From assembly GCA_002435825.1 (NCBI GenBank), contig DIVL01000075.1, forward strand, positions 1-47,337: a stretch of DNA of 47,337 bases, written 5' to 3'. Numbering within the stretch: the stretch's first letter is position 1; every line of letters starts with the position of its first letter. The translations under genes were made by a program, and so were the position numbers. The stretch comes from Anaerolineaceae bacterium UBA6133. GTDB lineage: Bacteria; Chloroflexota; Anaerolineae; Anaerolineales; Anaerolineaceae. The notes under the pieces were generated by a model. It was not told the DNA's origin. It did no database searches and saw nothing but the letters and a program-made list of their open reading frames with translations. Shown here in pieces: positions 42,423-47,337 of the stretch.

Positions 42423-43181
42423 ATGACAAGCCCGGATTCTCGCAGCTATCGCGCTCAGGGGGTTGTGCTGCGGCATGTGGAATACGGTGAAGCCGACCGC
42501 ATCCTGACTTTCTATACATTGGAATACGGTAAGGTGCAAGCGATTGCCAAGGGGATACGCAAGATGCGCAGCCGAAAGGCGGGGCATCTTGAGCCGTTTT
42601 CCCGCGTGGAGCTGATGCTTGCCAAGGGGCGCAACCTGGATGTGATTACACAGGCAGAAGCACAAAACACCTACGAAAACCTGCGCGCTGACCTGAAGCT
42701 GATCGCTTACGCCGCCTACGTAGTCGAACTGCTTGACCGCCTTACCTACGAGGAAGGCGAGCACCGCCTGCTCTATAATTTATTGGTGAACACATTGGCA
42801 CGCCTCGATGAAGGCGCTCCTGCTCAAACCGCGGTGCATTACTATGAAGTTAAGTTTATGGATTTGCTGGGCTTCAAGCCGCAGCTGCAAGTTTGCGCGA
42901 CCTGCGGGGAAAAAATTAAGCCGGAAGATCAATTTTTCTCAGCCAAATTAGGTGGGGTGCTCTGCCCCAGGTCACTTTCAGCGGATCCGAGTGCCTGGAA
43001 GGTGAGCCTGGGGGCGTTGAAGTATTTGCGGCATTTGCAGCGCAGCTCCTGGAGCAAGGTGAAAGACCTTGTGATTCCTCTGGAAATTGAACCGGAACTC
43101 GCCAGCCTGCTGGAACGCTATCTGACCTACCTGTTGGAGTATGGGCTGCGAACCCCGGGGTTTATAAAGGCTGTGTCTTAG
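42423..43181 (+). CDS. recO: DNA repair protein RecO
   Basis: RecO loads RecA onto SSB-coated single-stranded DNA within the RecFOR pathway. The 252-residue protein has the N-terminal OB fold (YRAQGVVLRHVEYGEADRILTFYTLEYGKVQAIAKGIRK) and a helical middle. It also has a zinc site with CATCGEK (Cys158 and Cys161) and a later LCPRS cysteine near 181. Only three clear cysteines of the usual four are in register, so zinc binding may be partial. ATG 42423 is 11 bases after the cdd stop. Codon use matches neighbours. Confidence 0.92.
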   Translation: MTSPDSRSYRAQGVVLRHVEYGEADRILTFYTLEYGKVQAIAKGIRKMRSRKAGHLEPFSRVELMLAKGRNLDVITQAEAQNTYENLRADLKLIAYAAYVVELLDRLTYEEGEHRLLYNLLVNTLARLDEGAPAQTAVHYYEVKFMDLLGFKPQLQVCATCGEKIKPEDQFFSAKLGGVLCPRSLSADPSAWKVSLGALKYLRHLQRSSWSKVKDLVIPLEIEPELASLLERYLTYLLEYGLRTPGFIKAVS

Positions 43182-43322
43182 GACATTTTTACTGATCAGA
43201 ATAAAAGAGGGGAAGTGGGTTTTTTGAGTGTGGGTTGTAGCCGTCACATCATCAATTGTTCGTAAAGAAAGTGAGCCTCGCCGTATAGATAATCGCTAGT
43301 GACTGGTTTACGACGATTGAGT

Positions 43323-43390
43323 AGGGGCGAAGCATTCTAAAGAGATTTTATTGCTAGTTCAATTTTATCCGTACAGAATGCTTCGTCCCT
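43323..43390. repeat. 16-bp inverted repeat element
   Basis: AGGGGCGAAGCATTCT (43323-43338) and AGAATGCTTCGTCCCT (43375-43390) are complementary at 15 of 16 positions, enclosing an AT-rich 36-base core. The GTAGGG-type left edge resembles the other palindromic elements at 43701 and 47176. Confidence 0.8.
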
Positions 43391-43434
43391 GGCGGTGATG
43401 GCAATCCGAAAAGAAAAGTGCAGGTTGCCTTGTT

Positions 43435-43466
43435 CTTGCAAGGTCTCCTGACCTTGCAAGGTTTTT
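43435..43466 (+). terminator. Perfect 11-bp hairpin with T-run
   Basis: CTTGCAAGGTC (43435-43445) and GACCTTGCAAG (43450-43460) pair perfectly around TCCT and are followed by GTTTTTG. It can act as an intrinsic terminator for the glmU-recO operon, or may be a mobile hairpin repeat, since GGTCxxxxGACC cores recur in this region. Confidence 0.7.
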
Positions 43467-43700
43467 GACCGAAGGTCTCCATTTCCCCTTCTGTAATAAT
43501 TACGATGGTAACTCACTAATACTCCAACGCCCGGGGAAAAAGAATTGTCAATTCCATTCCAGATCAGATCTCGGGAGACCTTACGGTCACGCCCCTCGCG
43601 CGGTCAGGAGACCGGCGAGAACAAGCAACCCTAACGGGCTCATCGCAGTGATGGCTTAGCTCGTCATCGCGAGCTTCTTTTGCGTGCTAAGTAAGTGTCT

Positions 43701-43887
43701 GTAGGGCGAGATTGGAAGGACTACGAACATTATGATGCAGAGACCTTGGAGTGCTTCCAATCCGCCATCAGGTCACCCATTGCATGCAAATAATGAGCCT
43801 TACCACCCAAATCACCCTCAGCGGCGGATTGAGGGCACAATACGTTCGTCCGTCCCATAGTTGACAGTGCCCTCAATCACGCCCTAC
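43701..43887. repeat. Nested palindromic element with two internal hairpins
   Basis: The outer ends GTAGGGCGAGATTG (43701-43714) and CAATCACGCCCTAC (43874-43887) are complementary at 13 of 14 positions. Inside are two further perfect inverted repeats: GATTGGAAG/CTTCCAATC (43710-43718 with 43754-43762) and GATTGAGGGCAC/GTGCCCTCAATC (43827-43838 with 43867-43878). The cruciform-capable layout matches the element at 47173-47238. Confidence 0.75.
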
Positions 43888-44171
43888 AAACTGTGCCCGT
43901 GCAGCAGGGCATGGCGATCTGCCCTTAAACACAAGATTGTGCCGGGCTCCAGCCCGAGCACAGCTTTTCGTCGTAGGCGTCCATTTTCACATGGAGACTT
44001 GCGGTCATCTCGCGTGCTCGGTCGCAGACCGGCACGATCATTCCGTCATCGCGAGCGAAGCGCGGTGATCTGCCTTTTCGTTCTGTCTCTTGAGTGGTAT
44101 TGGACCGACTTCTGACGAGCTGATTTTGCTGATGTATAATCAATTTGTTAAATCAACCACGAGGTTTCGCG

Positions 44172-47165
44172 ATGACTGCTGCATTAGATTTTCAATCCAT
44201 CATCTTTAAACTGCAAACGTACTGGGCGGGGCAGGGCTGCTTGATCTGGCAACCTTATTACTCTCAGGTTGGCGCTGGCACGATGAATCCCGCCACTTTT
44301 TTGCGGGTGCTCGGTCCGGAGCCGTGGCGTGTCGCTTACGTGGAGCCCTCGGTTCGACCGGATGATGGACGCTATGGGGTTAACCCAAACCGCCTACAGC
44401 AGCATTATCAGTTCCAGGTGATTCTCAAACCTGACCCCGGAAATCCGCAGGAGCTCTATCTCAACTCGCTGCTTGCGCTTGGCATTGACCCGGCACAACA
44501 CGATATCCGCTTCGTGGAAGATAACTGGGAATCGCCGGCACTCTCCGCCTGGGGTCTGGGCTGGGAAGTCTGGCTGGATGGTCAGGAAATCACCCAGTTT
44601 ACTTACTTCCAACAAGCAGGTGGGATCGTTTTGGATGTACCCGCGGTTGAGATAACATATGGCCTGGAGCGAATCGCCCTGAGCCTGCAGAAGGTGCGCG
44701 ATTTCAAGTTGATTCGCTGGAATGAAAACCGTTCGTATGGGGACATCTACCAGGTGGCGGAACGCGAACACTCGACTTACTACTATGAAGTTGCGGACGT
44801 GCCAAACCTCAGGCAGATGTTCACCCTTCTTACCAAGGAAGCCGAGAATGCCCTCGAAAGGGGATTGGTACTGCCTGCTTATGACAACATTATCAAATGC
44901 TCCCATACCTTCAATGTGCTTGACGCCCGTGGCGCAGTTGGTTTCACCGAACGCCAGGCGCTGTTTGGCAAGATGCGCGAACTTTCCCGCAAGGTGGCTG
45001 AGGCTTACAATGCCCAACGCGAAGATATGGGCTTCCCCTGGATGAAAGGCGACCAACCTGCGCTGGTGCTGGAGCAGGAAGCTTTGCCTGAACTCAGTGA
45101 GGAACACGCGGACTTCCTGTTTGAAATTGGCTGCGAAGAACTGCCGACTGCAGACCTGGATGCTGCCATCAGCAACCTGGAGAATCTGATGAAAACCCTG
45201 TTGTCCGAAGCACGGCTGGGGTTCGACACGTTGAGTGTGCATGGTACCCCCCGCCGCCTGGTGGCACAGGTGGAAGCGCTTCAGACCCGCCAGGCTGAGC
45301 GTAAGCTCGAGGTAAAGGGTCCGCCCGCTGACCGGGCTTTTGACGCTGAAGGGAAACCAACCAAGACCGCCGAAGGCTTCGCTCGCAGCCGTGGGGTAGC
45401 CGTTGAGCAGTTGCAGGTGCGGGACTTTGACAATGGTCGCTACGTGGTTGTGGAAATGTACGAAGCAGGTAAGTCTGCGCTTGAAATTTTGGCTGAGGCG
45501 CTGCCTGGAGTCATCGCGAATTTACGTTTCACCAAGTCCATGCGCTGGAACGACAGCGGCGTGAGTTTCTCTCGACCGATCCGATGGCTGGTTGCCCTGT
45601 TTGGGGAGACCATCGTGCCTTTCAACTATGCGGGATTGAAGTCCGGGCGCGTGACGCGCGGTTTACGCTTCTCGGAGGGTGCTGAGAAGATTTTGCAATC
45701 CCCTGCCGATTATCCAACCTACCTGCAGGCGCAAGGCATCATTCTTGATTCTGCACAGCGGCGTGAGGAGATCTGGGAGCAGGCGCTGGCATTGGCAGAA
45801 AAAGTGGGTGGAACGCTGAAACAAGACCCCGACTTGCTGGTGGAAGTCAGCAACCTGGTGGAAAGACCCGCAGCCCTGCTGGGGAGCTTCGACCTGCGCT
45901 ATCTTCAGAACCTGCCTGCCGAAGTGCTGATCAGCGTGATGAAGAAACACCAGCGCTATTTCCCGGTGATCAACGCCGATGGCAGCCTGACCAATCACTT
46001 CATTATCGTCCGCAATGGCGATCTGGACCATGCCGAAACCGTCGTGGATGGCAATTTACAGGTGGTGCATGCGCGCTTTGCCGATGCTGAGTTTTTTATC
46101 CGCGAAGACCTGCAGAAGAAACTGGCGGATTTTGTGCCTGATCTGGAAAAATTGACCTTCCAGAAGGAACTGGGTTCGATGCTCGATAAGACCCGACGCA
46201 TCCAGAAATTAAGCAGTCAGCTCGGTTTGAAACTGGGACTCAGCGAAGCCGATCAGCTCACCGCCAAGCGTGTGGCTGAGCTTTGTAAGGCAGACCTTGC
46301 CAGCCAGATGGTGGTGGAAATGACCAGTCTGCAAGGCATTATGGGGCGCTACTACGCAGAGAGATCCGGCGAAACCACAGAAGTGGCGCGGGGCATCTTC
46401 GAACACTACCTTCCCCGCACAATGGAAGACCGCCTGCCAGAAGGCTGGGCGGGTGTGTGCGTGGGCTTGGCTGACCGGCTCGATTCAATTGCGGGTCTGT
46501 TTGCGGTCGGCTTGGCACCGACCGGGAACAAGGATCCATTTGCCCTGCGCCGAAGCGCGCTGGGGTTGGTGCAGCTATTGATCGAAAAGCACATCAGTTT
46601 TGACGTTCGGGAAGGCTTGGAAGCAGCAGCAGGCTTACAGCCCGTGGAAGTCAAGCCTGAGATAATTGACACAGCCGCGGAATTTGTCGCGGGCAGGCTG
46701 CACGGACTGCTTCTGGATAAGGGTTTCCGCTATGACGTAGTGGATGCCGTTGAGCAGGTGAACAGTAGCAACCCGGCGATTGCCGCGCAGCAGGCTGCCG
46801 TCTTGAGCCTTTGGGTGGGTCGGGATGATTGGGGCACAATCCTGCCTGCGTATAGCCGCTGTCTGCGTATGACCCGTGATTTGGAGCAGGAGTTTGCTGT
46901 TGATGGCAATTTGCTGGTGGAGCCGGAAGAGAAGACCTTGTTTAAAGGTCTTCAGAAGGCAAAGCAGAACCTGGAAGATAATCCGGGCTTTGAGAACGCG
47001 CTTGCGCAAATAGAACAGCTGGTGCCAGTGATCAACAAGTTTTTTGACCAGGTGCTGGTGATGGTGGAGGATGAGGCATTGCGAAATACCCGGCTGGGAA
47101 TGCTGCAAACAGTCGCGGGACTGCTGAAACCTTTCGCGGACATATCCAGGCTGGAAGGGTTTTAG
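44172..47165 (+). CDS. glyQS: Fused glycyl-tRNA synthetase, alpha and beta subunits in one chain (GlyQS)
   Basis: This bacterial-type synthetase charges tRNA-Gly and is normally made as separate alpha (GlyQ) and beta (GlyS) chains. Here one 997-residue chain contains both. The start is ATG 44172 behind CGAGG. Residues 1-290 are the catalytic alpha part: FQSIIFKLQTYWAGQGCLIWQPYY, then GPEPWRVAYVEPSVRPDDGRYG and FTYFQQAGG. A short linker of about 20 residues precedes the beta part, which opens FLFEIGCEELPTADL at about residue 313. It includes MKKHQRYFPVINADG and the HD-like region, and ends with the DALR-type anticodon-binding helices (VLVMVEDEALRNTRLGML). All expected parts are present. Confidence 0.96.
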   Translation: MTAALDFQSIIFKLQTYWAGQGCLIWQPYYSQVGAGTMNPATFLRVLGPEPWRVAYVEPSVRPDDGRYGVNPNRLQQHYQFQVILKPDPGNPQELYLNSLLALGIDPAQHDIRFVEDNWESPALSAWGLGWEVWLDGQEITQFTYFQQAGGIVLDVPAVEITYGLERIALSLQKVRDFKLIRWNENRSYGDIYQVAEREHSTYYYEVADVPNLRQMFTLLTKEAENALERGLVLPAYDNIIKCSHTFNVLDARGAVGFTERQALFGKMRELSRKVAEAYNAQREDMGFPWMKGDQPALVLEQEALPELSEEHADFLFEIGCEELPTADLDAAISNLENLMKTLLSEARLGFDTLSVHGTPRRLVAQVEALQTRQAERKLEVKGPPADRAFDAEGKPTKTAEGFARSRGVAVEQLQVRDFDNGRYVVVEMYEAGKSALEILAEALPGVIANLRFTKSMRWNDSGVSFSRPIRWLVALFGETIVPFNYAGLKSGRVTRGLRFSEGAEKILQSPADYPTYLQAQGIILDSAQRREEIWEQALALAEKVGGTLKQDPDLLVEVSNLVERPAALLGSFDLRYLQNLPAEVLISVMKKHQRYFPVINADGSLTNHFIIVRNGDLDHAETVVDGNLQVVHARFADAEFFIREDLQKKLADFVPDLEKLTFQKELGSMLDKTRRIQKLSSQLGLKLGLSEADQLTAKRVAELCKADLASQMVVEMTSLQGIMGRYYAERSGETTEVARGIFEHYLPRTMEDRLPEGWAGVCVGLADRLDSIAGLFAVGLAPTGNKDPFALRRSALGLVQLLIEKHISFDVREGLEAAAGLQPVEVKPEIIDTAAEFVAGRLHGLLLDKGFRYDVVDAVEQVNSSNPAIAAQQAAVLSLWVGRDDWGTILPAYSRCLRMTRDLEQEFAVDGNLLVEPEEKTLFKGLQKAKQNLEDNPGFENALAQIEQLVPVINKFFDQVLVMVEDEALRNTRLGMLQTVAGLLKPFADISRLEGF

Positions 47166-47172
47166 GACATTG

Positions 47173-47238
47173 TCGTAGGGAACGGCCTTGCGCCGTTCCT
47201 GCTATGAAGTGGAACGGGACAAGCCGCGTTCCCTACGA
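47173..47238. repeat. Nested palindromic element downstream of glyQS
   Basis: TCGTAGGGAACG (47173-47184) and CGTTCCCTACGA (47227-47238) are perfectly complementary. Inside, GGAACGGC/GCCGTTCC (47179-47186 with 47192-47199) forms a hairpin, and a second GGAACG...CGTTCC pairing is possible further right. The GTAGGG...CCCTAC edges link it to the element at 43701-43887. The remaining 99 bases to the window end hold no recognisable gene. Confidence 0.78.
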
Positions 47239-47337
47239 AAACTTCAATGGATGATGGTGTGTCCGTTTTTGACAGATTGAACCCCGCATATAAACACACG
47301 GGGATCGTGATGCGCAATCCGACCTTGTATCTTTATA

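Larger units (their letters stand above)
43182..44171. other. Repeat-rich intergenic region between recO and glyQS
   Basis: These 990 bases hold no convincing gene. They contain several palindromic elements, listed separately (43323-43390, 43435-43466, 43701-43887), and two degenerate copies of a block at about 43576-43620 and 43993-44040. Each block centres on a short hairpin (CGGTC-agga-GACCG and CGGTC-gca-GACCG). GCGAGC-containing fragments such as CATCGCGAGC recur near 43663 and 44046. The region looks like an accumulation site for small non-autonomous repeats. Confidence 0.65.

Noticed and set aside
1..47337. CRISPR arrays, complete insertion sequences, rRNA genes or replication origins
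   Set aside because: No regularly spaced repeats, transposase genes, rRNA signatures or DnaA-box clusters were seen on either strand.

Overview
The window looks like a chromosomal segment of an anaerobic Chloroflexota bacterium, most likely of class Anaerolineae. This is inferred from three things: Thr/Pro-rich linkers of the TPTxTPT type behind lipoprotein signals, a fused glycyl-tRNA synthetase, and peptide and lactate fermentation genes. No rRNA or other direct taxonomic marker is present. Most genes have balanced to moderately high GC. Two stretches (about 3.6-7.5 kb and 12.9-16.1 kb) are clearly AT-rich and look foreign.

Layout. 290-3515: etfB-etfA-FAD-linked dehydrogenase, each overlapping the next by 4 bases, probably an ETF-coupled lactate or glycolate dehydrogenase. 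3520-7548: a 4-kb AT-rich island with three exported-protein genes, bounded by a perfect 32-bp direct repeat. 7644-12926: a membrane-anchored Thr/Pro-rich protein, three tandem M42 metallopeptidases, a solute-binding lipoprotein and a small membrane protein. 12927-16144: an AT-rich island with one 699-residue protein, read here as winged-helix-like, PIN-nuclease-like, coiled coil, then two membrane helices. 16145-17849 (minus): cysK-cysE behind a strong promoter and a structured leader that looks like a transcription attenuator. 18135-19938: an M24 peptidase and an MBL-fold hydrolase. 20215-22438 (minus): recX-rny. 22936-30277: two small membrane proteins, ribonuclease Z, Maf, a class B penicillin-binding protein, RsgA and a peptide-type solute-binding lipoprotein. 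30426-30986: a four-helix membrane protein. 31078-39030: a complete peptide ABC transporter operon (binding protein, two permeases, two ATPases) plus a small membrane protein. The binding protein follows a perfect consensus promoter and is separated from the permeases by a strong terminator hairpin. 39200-39270: tRNA-Gln. 39377-43181: glmU, a CNNM/CBS/CorC membrane protein, cytidine deaminase and recO. 43182-44171: a 990-bp repeat-rich intergenic region with nested palindromes. 44172-47165: fused glyQS. Another palindrome of the same kind lies at 47173-47238.

Together the genes suggest an amino-acid and peptide fermenter. Peptides would be imported by the ABC transporter and trimmed by the M42 and M24 peptidases, and an organic acid could be oxidised through the ETF. 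The rest is core information processing and envelope synthesis. The least explained parts are the repeat-bounded island, the PIN-like membrane protein, the cysKE leader, and the large insertions in two components of the peptide transporter.
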